From assembly GCA_963989385.1 (NCBI GenBank), contig OZ022498.1, positions 102,161,298 through 102,225,297 on the forward strand: DNA of 64,000 bases, written 5' to 3'. This DNA is from Ctena decussata (Eukaryota > Mollusca > Bivalvia > Lucinida > Lucinidae). Made by a program: the position numbers and the translations under genes. Shown in pieces: positions 9,382 through 20,898 of the stretch. The notes under the pieces were generated by a model, which saw nothing but the letters and a program-made list of their open reading frames with translations, was not told where the DNA came from and searched no databases. Positions within the stretch are counted from its first letter, which is position 1. Each line of letters begins with the position of its first letter.

Positions 9382-11903
9382 GAGTTTTATAAGGCTAGCG
9401 GCTAAGATAGAGGTAGAGGTAGCCAGGGAAGGAATCTAGCATGTTAAAAAACGGTGTTAGGGAAAATAGCGCTAGGGAAAATGGCGTCTCTCATCCATAC
9501 AAAAAGCTGGCTCTTTTATTGAGGTTAAACACATACGTATATTCCCGTTGAGCATAACAAGGACATTTTTTCTTCATTTTATCGCTGGTCCTAAAATTAA
9601 TGAATGTGTTCTCATCAAATTCTAGACCCAGACGAATTGTTGACAAGGACGCCATACTGAATCTGGAATAGAATTGAATAGGTAGGGGAGATAGCACCAC
9701 TTCGACGATCTACCTTCGCTAGGCTAGCGGCTATTTTTCCTACCTCTATACAAGAGGCCCAAATGGGCCTGATATCGCTCACCTGGCTTTTGTATCCGAA
9801 TGGTCCCCATTCTGATACAAAATTGGTCCAATTCCAGAGATTTTCTCAATTTCACATTTTGCTACTTTTAGTAACAGAGGCCAACTTGTCTGGTCTTTAT
9901 ATATTTACTTTTGAAACACCTCAAGGCAAGAATCATTTTGCAACAAATTTCATCAAAATCCATTCGGGGTTACTGAGATAATGTCAGTTTCATGTTTTGT
10001 GCTATTTTTAGTAACGGCAGATGGCGGCCATCTTAGAATGCCAAAATGCAAAAAATTGAAAAGCTTTCATGCAAGGACCATTTTGACACAAAATTGGTCC
10101 AGTTCCATTGTAATTTTCTAATTTTCAAATTTTGCTATTTTAAGTAACAGAGGCCAACTTGACGGGTCAATATTTGTTAATTTGTGAAACACATCAAAGC
10201 AAGAATCATTTTGCCACAAATTTCGTCTCAATCGCTTCAGCGGTTAATGAGATGTTGTCATTTTCATGTTTTGTGCTATTTTTAGTAACGGCAGATGGCG
10301 GCCATCTTGGAATGCCAAAATGCAGAAAATCGAAAAAGCTTATTGAAATGATCATTCTGACAGAAAATTAGTCCAATTCCACTGAGATTTTGTTATTTTC
10401 ACATTTTTCTATTTTTAGTAACAAAGGCCAATATGATTTGTCTATATTTAGTTACTTTTGAAACATCTCAATGCAAAAATCATTTTGACATATTGTCATT
10501 TTCATGTTTTGTGCTATTTTTAGTAATGGCAGATGTCGGCCATCTTGGAATGCCTAATTGCAATTAATCGAAAATGCTTCATGTAAGGACCATTCTGACA
10601 CAAAATTGGTCCAATTCCATTCAAGGGTTCTTGAGTAATTGTCATTTTATGTTTGTGCTATTTTCAGTAACGGCAGATGTCGGCCATCTTGGAAGCCAAA
10701 TTGCAATTAATCGAAACGGCTTCATGCAAGGAACATTCTGACACAAAATTGGTCGAATTCCATTCAAGGGTTCTTGAGTAATTGTCATTTTTATGATTGT
10801 GCTATTTTTAGTAACGGCAGATGTCGGCCATCTTGGAAAGCCAAATTGTAATTAATCGAAATGGCTTCATGCAAGGAACATTCTGACACAAAATTGGTCG
10901 AATTCCATTCAAGGGTTCTTGAGTAATTGTCATTTTTATGTTTGTGCTATTTTTAGTAACGGCCCCCATGGTGGCCATCTTGGATAGTCAACTGGCATAA
11001 AATTGAAATAATTCCTTTTAAGGACCATTGCTGAACAAATCTGACCCCAATCGATTGAGTTTTCTTGAGACACTGACATTTGAGCAAAATCGGTCTTGTA
11101 AACGCTAAGTAGGTCACTGTGACCTAATTCCGCTATAGATTTTTTCCATTTTTACAATTTTTAATCCAAGGTCCCATTAATGTTCCACACAAACTTTTGG
11201 CCAAATATACTAAATGATTCTGGAGAAGAAGTTGATTTTGTTGTTTTTGCTATTTTTAGTAACGGCGGCCATCTTGGATTCTTGACCTGACCCAATTTTA
11301 CAATTTTAAAACCCTGCAGTCTGGTCATGCTCCATGTAAAATTTGAAACCCATGGGTGCAGTGGTTTTAGAGAAGAAGTTGTTTGAAGTCGTTTGAATAT
11401 GTCGTTTCTTGACATTGGCATTTGAGCAAAATTACACTCGTAAACAGAAAGTAGGTCACTGTGACAAAACTCCGCTACAGATTTTTTTTATTTTTACAAT
11501 TTTGAATACCAAGGTTTCATTGATGTTCCATGCCAAAATTCAGACAAATATACCCAGTGGTTATGGAGAAGAAGTTTATTTTGTTGTTTATGCTATTTTT
11601 AGTAACGGCGGCCATCTTGGATTTTCAACCTGACCCAATTTTACAATTCTGAGACCCTGGAGTCAGGTCATGCTCCATGTGAAATTTGAGAACCATGGGA
11701 CCAGTAGTTTTACAGAAGAAGATGTTTGAATATTTGTTTTTAGGTGTTGACGGACACATTCCGTGACGACGCACGACGCACGACGCACGCCGGACGCATT
11801 GGTATGACAATAGCTCACTATGGCCCTTCGGGCCAGGTGAGCTAAAAACGGGTAGGAAGTTTATCGCTAGGTAGCGGCTACTTTTCCTAGCCTTATAAAA
11901 CTC
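9382..11903. mobile_element. TIR element split by a later insertion
   Basis: The left end GAGTTTTATAAGGCTAGCGG (9382) and the right end CCTAGCCTTATAAAACTC (ending 11903) are inverted copies. TAGCGGCTA..TTTTCCTA words follow inside on both sides (9412-9745 and 11850-11885). The interior at about 9748-11847 is a different element, so this one was interrupted after it inserted. Without the insert it would be roughly 400 bp, the size of a MITE. Confidence 0.7.
9748..11847 (+). mobile_element. GCTCACCTG-type modular element, copy 1
   Basis: It opens with CAAGAGGCCCAAATGGGCCT and TATCGCTCACCTGG, and closes with ATAGCTCACTATGGCCCTTC, GGGCCAGGTGAGCTAAAA. CTCACCTGG and CCAGGTGAG form inverted ends, and each end has a further local hairpin (GGCCC..GGGCC). 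The interior consists of diverged tandem modules of about 139 bp with the signature TTTTTAGTAACGGCAGATG, GGCCATCTTGGAA, ACACAAAATTGGTC, seen at about 10272, 10518, 10665, 10804 and 10945. A larger pair of modules follows with GTAGGTCACTGTGAC (11108 and 11451). No transposase is visible. The class is unknown, and a non-autonomous DNA element is the simplest reading. Confidence 0.7.
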
Positions 11904-12628
11904 GTCTCAGGAAAACGCCACCTTTATCTCAAAGTATCTCGTATAGCAGCGTTTATCAGCCTGTGTGGCTTGCCAAGGCGAACCAGACATACTGTACTGA
12001 ACCAATATATACACTATCTTTCTCTCGTAATGAAAAAGAGCAAGGCGGTTATCATTGTGATCATTTTTTTTTACTTTTCGCGCATAACCGAGTTTTATGT
12101 TCAAATTCACATCAGAACAAGAATGGCTTGCAAGTGAGAAACAGATCTGACGACCATATAAGTATATATCATGGATGTTAGGTGTGGATAGAAAAATCCG
12201 TCACCGAGGGTCACTGTTCGCCATCGCCAGGCTTGCCGAGTGATGCCGAACAGTGATCCCGAGTGACGATACTTTTTCTTGCACACCACGTTTTGTTTCA
12301 ACTTCAGAACTTGTTAAAATGCGTAATTCTAGTGCTTGAGAGGTTTCAATTTGATTTTGAAAGAAGGCGCCGCTTTCAACGACCGCCATTCGGCTCTTTA
12401 CGTCAACGACTGGCGTGCATAAACTGACGTCATTTTTTACCGTCTTCGTGACGTCATCATCTAAAATGCCAACGTCACCTGAAGACGCAGGTACGTGATC
12501 TCCTATACAACCAATGCATTGACAGCTCGTGATTTTTTTCCGGTCCTGGGTCAGAACACCAGGGTAAGATAAGATTTTCTATCCCAGGTGAAAAGAATGT
12601 CATTTTCTATCCGGTGTGCAAGAATGTT
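11904..12628. other. Non-coding stretch without recognised features
   Basis: Several overlapping ORFs of 60-70 codons exist on both strands, but none shows a family motif. ACGTCA-containing words recur at 12405-12475. I see no MITE termini here. Confidence 0.4.
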
Positions 12629-12740
12629 AATTCCTTTATGCCTAGTGTCCCATAAAATGGGACATTGGCAAACAGTGTAGACCCAGATCTGACGTCGCAG
12701 AACGCGACGTCTGGTCAGAGTCTACACTGTTTGCATAAGA
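12629..12740. mobile_element. MITE-2 fragment
   Basis: The order TTCCTTTATGCCTAGTG, AAATGGGACATTGGCAAACA, GTGTAGACCCAGATCTGACG, CGCAGAACGCG, CGTCTGGTCAGAGTCTACAC matches the copies at 54809-54911 and 55518-55744. The core GACGTCGCAGAACGCGACGTC is a hairpin. Confidence 0.7.
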
Positions 12741-12952
12741 AAAAAATGGGAATTCTCTGAAAGAAAAAAAGGAAAGCAGGCACACCTAAATGACAAATGA
12801 TTGGTTGGTTGGTTGGTTGTTTGGGATTTAACGGTTCTTGAGCCAGTATTTCAATCTACATCGAGCATTTCAATTTATATCGAGCCGTCTCTCAGAGAGC
12901 GAGTGAAAGAAAAGAGATGACAAGCGAAGGGAGAAAACAAAAAAATATAACA

Positions 12953-14293
12953 AGAACGAGAGGACCATTGGTCCTGTAGCTCACCTGAGTTCATTCATGC
13001 TCAGCACTCAAGGGTATGTAACTCTAAGGCAAATTGTACAATATGGTCTTGACCTTGCTGTAAAAATAGGTCAAGGTTAACCCAGGATCATCATTTATAT
13101 AATTTTTGTAGTACTAGAGTGCCAGATGCTTCGTACCAAACTCAAGGCAATCTGCCTGCTGATTCTGGAGAAGACGATTTTTAAGGTATACCATATATAT
13201 ACATGGTGTTGATCTTGGTTATGTGACCTCAACTAAATAAAACTTTATTTCACCCCTTTTCCTGAAGGCTGCATTTGGAATTTAACTGAAATTGGCTCTG
13301 TAGTTTCAGAGGAGAAGTCTTTTGAAGCTGTTGACAGATGACAAACGAGTGACCTTTGCCCAAGGTCAAAAGTCAGTGAATGACCTTGACCCCCAGAATT
13401 CATACATGTTGAATTTGACTGCATTTCATATCACAGAGCACAAAGGCAACAGAAGAATGCACTTTTTCGCTTTTTTCATTCGAAAAACCAAAGGGACCAA
13501 ATTTGACCTTGCCATAAAATAGGTCAAGGTCAACCCAGGGTCATCATTTATACAAACTTTGTAGTGCTAGAGTCCCAGATGCCAAGTTTCAAGAAATCGG
13601 CCCATTGGTTCTGGAGAAGAAGATTTTTTAAAAGTTTCTACCATATATGGATATGGCGGCCATTTTGGTCATGTGACCTGAGCAAATATATACTTTCATT
13701 CCCCCTTTGCATGAAGGCTGCAGATGAAATTTAATTGAAACTGGCCATGTAGTTTCAGAGGAAAAGACCTTTGAAAATGTTGACAGTCAACACACAAGTG
13801 ACCTTTGCCAAAGGTCACTAAATGACCTTGACCTCTAGAATTCACAGAGGCTACAGTTGACCTCATTCTCATATCAGAAAGCACAATAGCAACAGAAAAA
13901 TGCATTTTTGAGCTTTTCCAATTCAAAAACCAAAGGGACCAAATCTGACCTTGCCATAAAATAGGTCAAGGTCAACATAGGGCCATCATTTATATTAATT
14001 TTGTAGTACTAGAGTCCAAAATTTTACATACCAATTTTCAAGGCAATTGGACCAGTGGTTCTGGAGAAGATTTTTTAAGGTTTTTAATATATGGGCATAG
14101 CGGCCATCTTGGTAATGTGACCTGGACCAAATATAAAATTTTCCCCCATCCTGTATAGGCTCTGTATTAAGTTTGTCTTCAATTGGCCCAGTGGTTTCTG
14201 AGAAGATGTTTAAAGAGTGTGGACGACGGCGGACGACAGAGGCCTGCCTGTACTATATGCTCACATTTTAGCCTTCGGCTCAGGTAAGCTAAA
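12953..14293 (+). mobile_element. GCTCACCTG-type modular element, copy 2
   Basis: It starts AACAAGAACGAGAGGACCAT and TAGCTCACCTGAG, and ends ATGCTCACATTTTAGCCTTC, GGCTCAGGTAAGCTAAAG, again giving inverted CTCACCTGAG/CTCAGGTAAG ends. The interior is three modules of about 445 bp beginning near 13057, 13508 and 13951. Each carries AAAATAGGTCAAGGT, CATCATTTAT, TTTGTAGT, GGTTCTGGAGAAG, GCGGCCAT and ATGTGACCT. The same words are found at 23040-23190 and 34760-36030. No ORF of interest is present. Confidence 0.7.
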
Positions 14294-14299
14294 GCACCC

Positions 14300-14680
14300 G
14301 CACCTACTGCAAGTAAAGTAGGTCATTGCCCTACCCTTATCCAAATTAGTAGGACGCCCCGGCACTGAAAGTTACCCAGCGCCATCGCCCGACAGCAACC
14401 ACCCCCTATATGACAAATTAAGTTACCCAATATACAGATATAAAATGGGGATGTTGGGTGGTGTGATGGTGCTGTATAAAGCTTCCGGTACCGGGCGTCC
14501 TACTTATTTGGAACATTGTAGGGCAAGGGCCTACTGTGCTTGCAGTAGGTGCGGTTGGGGGTTGTTTGGACATTTTTCCTCTCGTCTTTCATTTCTCTTC
14601 TTTCTCTCTGGGAGACGGTCCGATATCCTGTAGTACTGTCTCAAAGGGCCGTTAAACCCAAAACAATCAATCAATCAATA
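14300..14680 (+). mobile_element. Inverted-arm repeat ending in CAATCAATCAAT
   Basis: The left arm (CGCACCTACTGCAAGTA, TAGGACGCCCCGGCAC) is mirrored by the right arm (ACCGGGCGTCCTACTTATTT, GTGCTTGCAGTAGGTGCG) around 14430. A unique tail GGGCCGTTAAACCCAAAACA followed by ATCAATCAATCAAT closes the unit. A single-arm relative lies at 21403-21660 and a fragment at 12795-12900 (TTGGTTGGTTGTTTGGGATT). The tail resembles the short tandem 3' tails of retroposons, while the arms look like a foldback; the class is undecided. Confidence 0.6.
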
Positions 14681-15061
14681 GATATAAAAGAGTCTCCATA
14701 GTCCTACCAGCGGTTAAAGTCTTCGAAGCACAAATCAATTTAAAACTGGTACTGCCTTCAGTATTATGTCGGTTGATGCGCTTTTATGTCATATAACGGG
14801 CAAAAAAAGGAGGAATATTTTTTTGTTGTTGAAAAAAACAAAAAAAAAAACAAGCCTCTCCATAAAAAATACGGTTTTCCTTTCTGGTTTCCCGTTGAGC
14901 AATAATATTACGCAACAGCGAGACAATACATGAGATCCTCGCCTCACATTGTATTTTTTAACATCTATTCAACGCCTTTACCTTGTATTTTTACTATGTA
15001 ATGAAGTTTGTGAAATCAAAAACATATCATTTTAGTTACCAATTAAACTGACCTATATGGT

Positions 15062-15244
15062 ATGCTAAACGTTGCATTTTTCGATATTTCTTACATTATT
15101 ATTCTATCTTATCTATTTGTATTAATAAAAGTTATATTACTATTCTATCATTGTTTATTACTATTATATATCTGTATATTTGTATTCAACATCCCTTCGT
15201 TTCTATTGTATATGTTCCTTTTACATTCTGTATTCTATCATTTG
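15062..15244. repeat. AT-rich repeat, left flank of the pogo-like element
   Basis: The sequence is dominated by TATTACTATTCTATCATT, TTGTATTCAACATCC and TTTCTATTGTATATGTTCC words. Its beginning (ATGCTAAACGTTGCATTTTT) matches in reverse the sequence ending at 19604, and its end continues into the right-flank repeat at 17880. ORFs here are Phe/Tyr/Ile/Leu-rich artefacts of AT-rich repeat. Confidence 0.7.
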
Positions 15245-15246
15245 TA

Positions 15247-17861
15247 CAATGGACTGGACAGTATCGGATCAAGTTCAATAGAACTCCTGTTTTATTATAA
15301 ATGAATGCTGAAATTATGTCACAATAAGCCGAAGAGATAATTGCTGAGGAACAGGCTGGGTTCCGAGCAGGAAGGAGCACCACAGAACAGATCTTCAACC
15401 TTAGAATCCTGTGTGAAAAGTATCTCCAACATCAGCAGAATCTGTACCATGTCTTCATTGATTTCAAAAAAGCCTTTGACAGGGTATGGCATGCAGCCTT
15501 ATGGGCCACCATGAGGAAGTACAATATCAATGCAAACCTAGTTCGCACCATTGAGCAGCTATATGACAAGGCTACAAGTGCAGTCCTGATAAATGGCAAC
15601 ACAGGAGAATGGTTCAGAACAACAGTTGGAGTAAGACAAGGATGTCTTCTGTCACCCACCCTCTTCAACATTTTTCTCGAACGGATCATGTCTGATGCTC
15701 TGGAAGAACATGACGGAAAGGTTAGCATAGGCGGCAGAAATATTACCAGCCTGCGGTTTGCCGATGACATAGACGCTCTTGCTGAGGAAGAGCAGGAACT
15801 AGAAGCTCTAGTTGAAAGTCTCGACCAGACCTGCACAAGGTATAAGATGGAGATCAGTGCTGAGAAGACCAAACTGATGACAAACAGCGCAGATGGCATC
15901 CAGAGGGAGATCAAGGTAAAGGGGGAGAAGCTGGGTACTGTAAGCAGCTTCAAATACCTTGGAGCAGTTGTCTCAGATGATGGCTCAAAACAGGAGGTTC
16001 TCTCAAGGATAGCACAAGCCACTTCAGCTCTTGCCAAGCTGAAACCAATTTGGAGAGATAACAACATATCTCTTGGATCAAAGGTGACACTTATGCGCTC
16101 CCTTGTCATTTCCATATTTATGTATGCCTGTGAATCATGGACCTTGACAGCAGAGTTAAAGAAAAGAACGCAGGCCTTTGAGATGAGATGCTATCGAAGG
16201 TTACTGAACATTTCGTACAAGGACCATATAACCAATGAGGAGGTTCGCAGGAAGATCCAAGCAGCCATTGGAGAATATGATGAACTCCTGACGCTGGTCA
16301 AGAAACGGAAACTAAGGTGGTTTGGCCATGTCTCAAGGTCTTCTGGTTTAGCAAAGACAATTCTTCAGGGCACAGTGAAAGGAAAAAGAAGAAGAGGTAG
16401 ACAGAAGAAGAGGTGGGAAGACAATATCAAGGAGTGGACTGGAATGGATTTTGCCAGCTCAACTAGGGCAGCTGAAGACAGGACAAGGTAGAAAGGGATT
16501 GTTTTGAAGTCAGCTGTGGTGCCCCAACGACCTAGTAAGGTTATGGGATAGAATAGAAATAGAAATTATGTATGTTTTTACACATAACAATAACAAAATG
16601 TCCCTTCTATCTATCCATGTCAAAAGGTTTACGAAATTTATTCTTTTAAGGGCAGATAACCTATCCAGACTTACAGAGGGTCTTACGACAGTAACGAATC
16701 AGGTACGACAGTATCGGATCATATGATATTATTTTAAAGGAGAGTTTGCAAACCTACTTAGCTTCAGTAATTTGACTACAAAAACAGTTGGACCTATTTA
16801 ACTCTCAGAAGAAAATTTTACAAACCTTTCAACGATCTTTTTCACATGGTCCTTCACCAGCAACGGTTATGTCTGTTAAATAACAGTTGAATATGTACAA
16901 ATGCACAAGCATGCCAATAATTCTTAACTAAGTAATCTCTCGCGCCCTGTAGCACGGAATTACTCAAGCAGTAAAGACCATAATCTGACTTTGTAAAGAA
17001 TACACCCTGATGAGACCGTAGTGTCTGATCATGATCAACAAATTTACGGTGATTATCCGCCTTAACATTGATATTTCAGTGCAAACAGTTTATAAACACT
17101 ACATGGTCAATCAGCGAGTTGTGCTGCATTAATCTGAGTCTACACAGTGTACAAATGTTCATCTGTTAATGGGTTCACACACATGCGAGCTGATCTCGAA
17201 TGTTTAGCGGAAGCTTAGTTGTGCTACGCATAACCTTCATTATCAGACACTAGTGTTTGGGGCGAGGGATAGGGGACATTTTACAAAAAGAATGTTATGT
17301 TATTTTTATACCGATCTTCCTTTAAAGAAGACACAACAGTCACTCAGGTAGTTGATTTATGACTTGTTTTCAGCATCAGATCATGCATCCGACACAAAGT
17401 TTTCCAGCTTATGCCTGTATTTCAGCTCAAATTATATAATGATACGTTACTGTAGTACATCGGTGCTCCACTTTTCAAGTCTTTAGTTTCATCAAATACT
17501 GGGATGTCACAAAAATAATGACTGCCTGTAATTTTAGGGATGTCAGGGCACATTACAAATCAGAATCGATTTCAATCGCCTAATGATAAAATTGTGTAAA
17601 AAAAAAAAAAAAATCTATATTGCGGGTAAAGAGCAACAGTGACTGCAAGCGACGCTGAACAGGGTCCAAGCTTTTCAACAACTCTGATTTGTTTCTCAGC
17701 CGCACATTTCGATCGAATTTTTCACCATGCACTTTGTCATTGGTCTAACTTGATGACTGTAATATAATGGTAAAAAATATTTGCTTCATTTATGAGAAAA
17801 ATTGGTGATAACTTATGAGTGATCCGTTACTGTCGATGATCCGATACTGTCGAGTCCACTG
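15247..17861. mobile_element. TA-flanked TIR element (pogo-like ends) carrying a LINE fragment
   Basis: The left end CAATGGACTGGACAGTATCG (GATCA) and the reverse complement of the right end, CAGTGGACTCGACAGTATCG (GATCA), match at 23 of 25 positions. Both are bounded by TA (15245-15246 and 17862-17863), and the outer flanks are the same AT-rich repeat, as expected for insertion into it. The right end continues with a second word, TCGACAGTAACGGATCA. Both words reappear inside at 16686-16722. TA duplication with a CAGTGGACTC-like terminus fits the Tc1/mariner-pogo group by established rule. No transposase remains; the interior holds a LINE reverse transcriptase relic (15328-16551) and non-coding DNA (16552-17815). 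Confidence 0.7.
15328..16551 (+). pseudogene. Non-LTR (LINE) reverse transcriptase, 5'-truncated
   Basis: An open frame follows a TAA at 15325 and reads to a TAG at 16489-16491. Reverse transcriptase motifs appear in order: EEQAGFRAGRSTTEQI (15346 on), motif A VFIDFKKAFDRV (about 15451-15486), motif B GVRQGCLLSPTLFN (about 15631), motif C FADD within SLRFADDIDAL (about 15749), then FKYLGAVVSDDG, YACESWTL and the C-terminal RWFGHVSR with a basic GKRRRGRQKKRWED region. The endonuclease domain and the N-terminal fingers are missing, so it cannot be autonomous. Reading through the TAG continues in phase for 19 codons to a TAG at 16549, and the sibling 3' end at 18921-19030 has TGG at that codon, so the TAG is a mutated Trp codon. 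A GGGATAGAATAGAAATAGAA tail follows. The exact LINE clade is not decided. Confidence 0.85.
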
Positions 17862-17879
17862 TACTTATTAATATTTCTT

Positions 17880-18230
17880 TACTTTTTTTTTATCTCGTTC
17901 ATTTCTATTGTACATGCTCCATTTCTATTCTGTATTTAGCCATTTGTATTTATTGCTTTTATATTACTATTTTATATTTATATTGGTACAATTGAATTCT
18001 ATATTCGATCATTTGTCTTTTGTACATTTTATATTACTATTTTTTATTTTTTTATTGTATATCAATTTGGTACATTTGTACTATAAATTAGATCATTTGT
18101 ATTCATAAATTTTATACTCCAATTTTATCTTTGTTGATTTCTTTTGTATATTGGTGTATTTGTATTGTATATTCGACCATCTGTATTTACTGATTTCATA
18201 TTACTACTTCATCTTTATTTATTTCTATTG
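17880..18230. repeat. AT-rich repeat, right flank
   Basis: TTTCTATTGTACATGCTCCA, TTTCTATTCTGTAT and GATCATTTGTATT words recur with loose spacing. It is the same material as 15062-15244 and, inverted, 19208-19604. Low-complexity ORFs are not genes. From 18231 to 18920 I see no supported feature. Confidence 0.65.
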
Positions 18231-18920
18231 TATACTGGTATATATTTGTATTCAATCTCTGTTCCCACGTCCAACATTCGTCCAACAATTATACGACCCC
18301 TCAGCATTGCAGGATTTTATTTTGTAAGCTCTGAACAACTTTATTAAGGCCGATAACGATGCATCAACATGTATGCGACGTTTAGTTTACGTTTTTGGCT
18401 TCTATGTTAGTTTCAGTTCCCTAACGTGACCTTGTTTGCAGTAGTCACTCAACTGTTGAAACGACATATTGATGGCGACATTGCATTTGTGTTGATTCGA
18501 AGCTTGCTCGGGTAGCACACAATGCTTACAGGAAGTCATAAAAGTCGTTTCCGTTTTATAAAAATGGCGGAAACATGGCAGTGTTTTCGTCTGGGTTGAG
18601 GCAGATTTGTAAATAGCTGGACGTTGTCGCCCTGTCAGGAGAAAGTACGCATGATAGCTTGTAGGAATGGTTAAGAAAAAAATCCGTCTGCACTTCTACT
18701 AAGACGCGCTTCTCCTATCTATATACATATTCCCAGGATTGTGAAATCGTATGTTCTTAGACTCCGCGAGGAGCAGGCTGATCTTAATCATCGCTATTCG
18801 CACATATACAAGGTATCTGCTTGATTGTAGCTGTCATGATAAAGACGCGCGAACAACGAAAACCTAGACCAGCCTGTGCATCAAGGCATTTGTAATTGAC
18901 TAAGTAATGTCTACTTTCAA

Positions 18921-19030
18921 ATTGCCAGCTCAACTAGGGCAGCTGAAAGCAGGACAAGGTGGAAAGGGTTTGTTCCGAAGTCATCTGTGGTGTCCCAACG
19001 ACGGGGGTAATCTGATGGGATAGAAAAGAA
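18921..19030 (+). mobile_element. LINE 3' end, strongly 5'-truncated
   Basis: ATTGCCAGCTCAACTAGGGC, AGCTGAAAGCAGGACAAGGT and CAAGTCATCTGTGGTG-like sequence repeat the end of the reverse transcriptase relic at 16450-16555. Here the codon after the AGG Arg codon is TGG and the frame ends at a TAA shortly after. The insertion holds only about 110 bases, as is usual for abortive target-primed reverse transcription. A GATAGAAAAGAATAGAAAT tail follows. Confidence 0.85.
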
Positions 19031-19207
19031 TAGAAATCTCTGGATGTCACGTGCACAGTCTTAGTTTTTATTTATTTATTATTACTAAAGGTTCCTATTA
19101 TTACTAAAGGTTCCGGTAAGTAGACATACCCAATTTTTCCTAGCCAATGAAATACAATGTAACAAAGTAAACAAACAAATTATAGAATACAAATTTAAGA
19201 CTGTATT

Positions 19208-19604
19208 GAATATATATAGTCGTCTCAACGAATGCAAATGGTCGAATTAGAATAGAAACATACCAATATACAATAGAAATAAACAAGGTAAAATAGTGAT
19301 ATAAAATGATCGAATATACAATACAAATGGGAACATATGCAATAGAAATGAAGAGCGATTGAAAACAAATATAAAAAATGCAATATAAATAAAACAGATA
19401 AATAGCAATGCAAAATTAATAAACAGAAATGACAGAATATAGAATATAAATGGAACATATACAATTGAAATGAACGGATATTGAATACAAATATAGAAAT
19501 ATACAAAATAAACAATGATAGAATAGTAATATAATATATATAAATATAAACAGATGATATAGAATAATAATATAAAACATTTCGAATAATGCAACGTTTA
19601 ACAT
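19208..19604 (-). repeat. AT-rich repeat, inverted copy
   Basis: Read on the minus strand it begins ATGTTAAACGTTGCATTATT and continues with TATTATTATTCTATATCAT, matching 15062-15130 on the plus strand. Together the two copies form an inverted pair about 4.5 kb apart that encloses the LINE and pogo-like material. Confidence 0.7.
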
Positions 19605-19639
19605 GCCATAGACCTATATACTTTTCAAATTTTATGAGA

Positions 19640-19755
19640 TGCCCAAGTTTTTTAAAGCCGGCTGATCACGATAATATACAATGACCAAACTGTAAGGTCC
19701 TAGGAGAAGCTTGCAGCGATAATTTCATGCTGGTAGAGCAATGGGGCCTTAATGG
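19640..19755 (-). repeat. Interspersed repeat family B, fragment
   Basis: On the minus strand AAGGCCCCATTGCTCTACCA and ATCGCTGCAAGCTTCTCCTA match 9115-9180. Confidence 0.55.
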
Positions 19756-19777
19756 GTTCCGCCGTGACAAATGAAAT

Positions 19778-19875
19778 GAGCCACGACACAAGAAAACCAA
19801 CACAGTGCCATGTGCGCCCAGCGCAGACTCAGATCAGTCTGGGCCATTTTGTTGGTTTTGACGTGTCGCGGCTCA
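19778..19875. mobile_element. MITE-1, short internally deleted copy
   Basis: GAGCCACGACACAAGAAAAC and GTTTTGACGTGTCGCGGCTC are the two termini. GCGCCCAGCGCAGACTCAGA is kept on the left, but most of the right arm is missing, leaving 98 bp. Confidence 0.85.
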
Positions 19876-20439
19876 AATCACTCAATACACGTACATTTAG
19901 CGTGGTTAGTCCAAAGCCAAGCAGCCAACAAAATTGTTTTAGAATCACCTTAATTTCATGTATCAAACGAAAACATGTTTTACATCATTCTTGTGTCTTA
20001 CCCACTCGAATTATTTCAGGGATGCTGCTGATCTTGAGCTTCTACAGCTATTACGGCGGGCAGATCGAACGAATTGTTCCTAAGTTTCAGGTTCGTGCAC
20101 AGCCGAGCAGTGACTTTCAATATCAAGTTCTGTTATCTTTACAGGTATACGACAGAAGTTAGATTTTAGCAATTTTAACTTATTTTTTTAACATTTCCGG
20201 TAATTTGCAACCAGGTCCCGACGTTATAAAACTTTATCGAATGCTCAGCTGAGATTCAAATACGAGAACGCAACGCTAGAAACAATAAATCTCTGAAAAA
20301 TGCATAGGATTGATATGTTTTAATTGACATGCTCAGCGGAGTTGTACATAAAAGGTTCAGTCAAAAATAACTGAGTTATTTCTTTTTTTTTAATAATAAT
20401 AAATAAATAAATATATAATTAAAAAAACAAAAAAAAAAC

Positions 20440-20898
20440 AAGAGGCCAAAATATGCCTATATCGCTCACCTGTGTATTTTGCCACAATGTAAGGCGGAAA
20501 TTTGCAAACAGTGTACATGCAAGGTCCTGGGGCCGTATTCATAAAAAGACTTAAGTCGTTGCTATGCTGTTGCTAAGGGTAAATTTATATGTTGGAGATT
20601 CCCTACAACGATGAAATTTGCTCTGGAGGAACAGTCTTACAAAGACTGTTCCTCCAGAGCAAACTTCATGGTTGTAGGGAATCTCCTTCAAGGAAATTTA
20701 GCCTTAGCAACAGCATAGCAACCACTTAAGTCGTTTTATGAATACGGTCACAGAGGTTATTGAAATTACTGAGTCTTTTGATATTTAGTAATATTCTGTG
20801 AGGCTACTAGGCAAGCAGAAGAGGTATGAGCAGTTTGCCTCAAGTACCAACTGGGCAGACATATTATATAACCTGATAACAATACACAAGACCACCAG
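20440..20898 (+). mobile_element. GCTCACCTG-type element, left part
   Basis: It opens ACAAGAGGCCAAAATATGCC and TATCGCTCACCTGTG, the same start as 9748. A palindromic MITE (20530-20750) sits inside. It is then cut at 20898 by the 20899-30726 interval, and sequence after 30729 (GTGCATTAGATACTGATAAA) may be its continuation. Confidence 0.6.
20530..20750. mobile_element. Palindromic MITE (GGGCCGTATTCATAAA ends)
   Basis: The left arm GGGCCGTATTCATAAAAAGA, CTTAAGTCGTTGCTATGCTG and the right arm CAGCATAGCAACCACTTAAG, TCGTTTTATGAATACGGTC are inverted. Long inner arms (TTGCTCTGGAGGAACAGTCT/AGACTGTTCCTCCAGAGCAA) complete a hairpin of about 220 bp. The flanking bases are CTG and CAG, which are not identical, so the target duplication is uncertain. 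Confidence 0.85.

Noticed and set aside
15432..16115. 227-codon minus-strand ORF
   Set aside because: Antisense shadow of the LINE reverse transcriptase frame.
19225..19604. Hydrophobic ORFs of 96 and 115 codons suggesting membrane proteins
   Set aside because: They read AT-rich repeat; the Phe/Ile/Tyr/Leu composition follows from base composition and overlaps in three frames.
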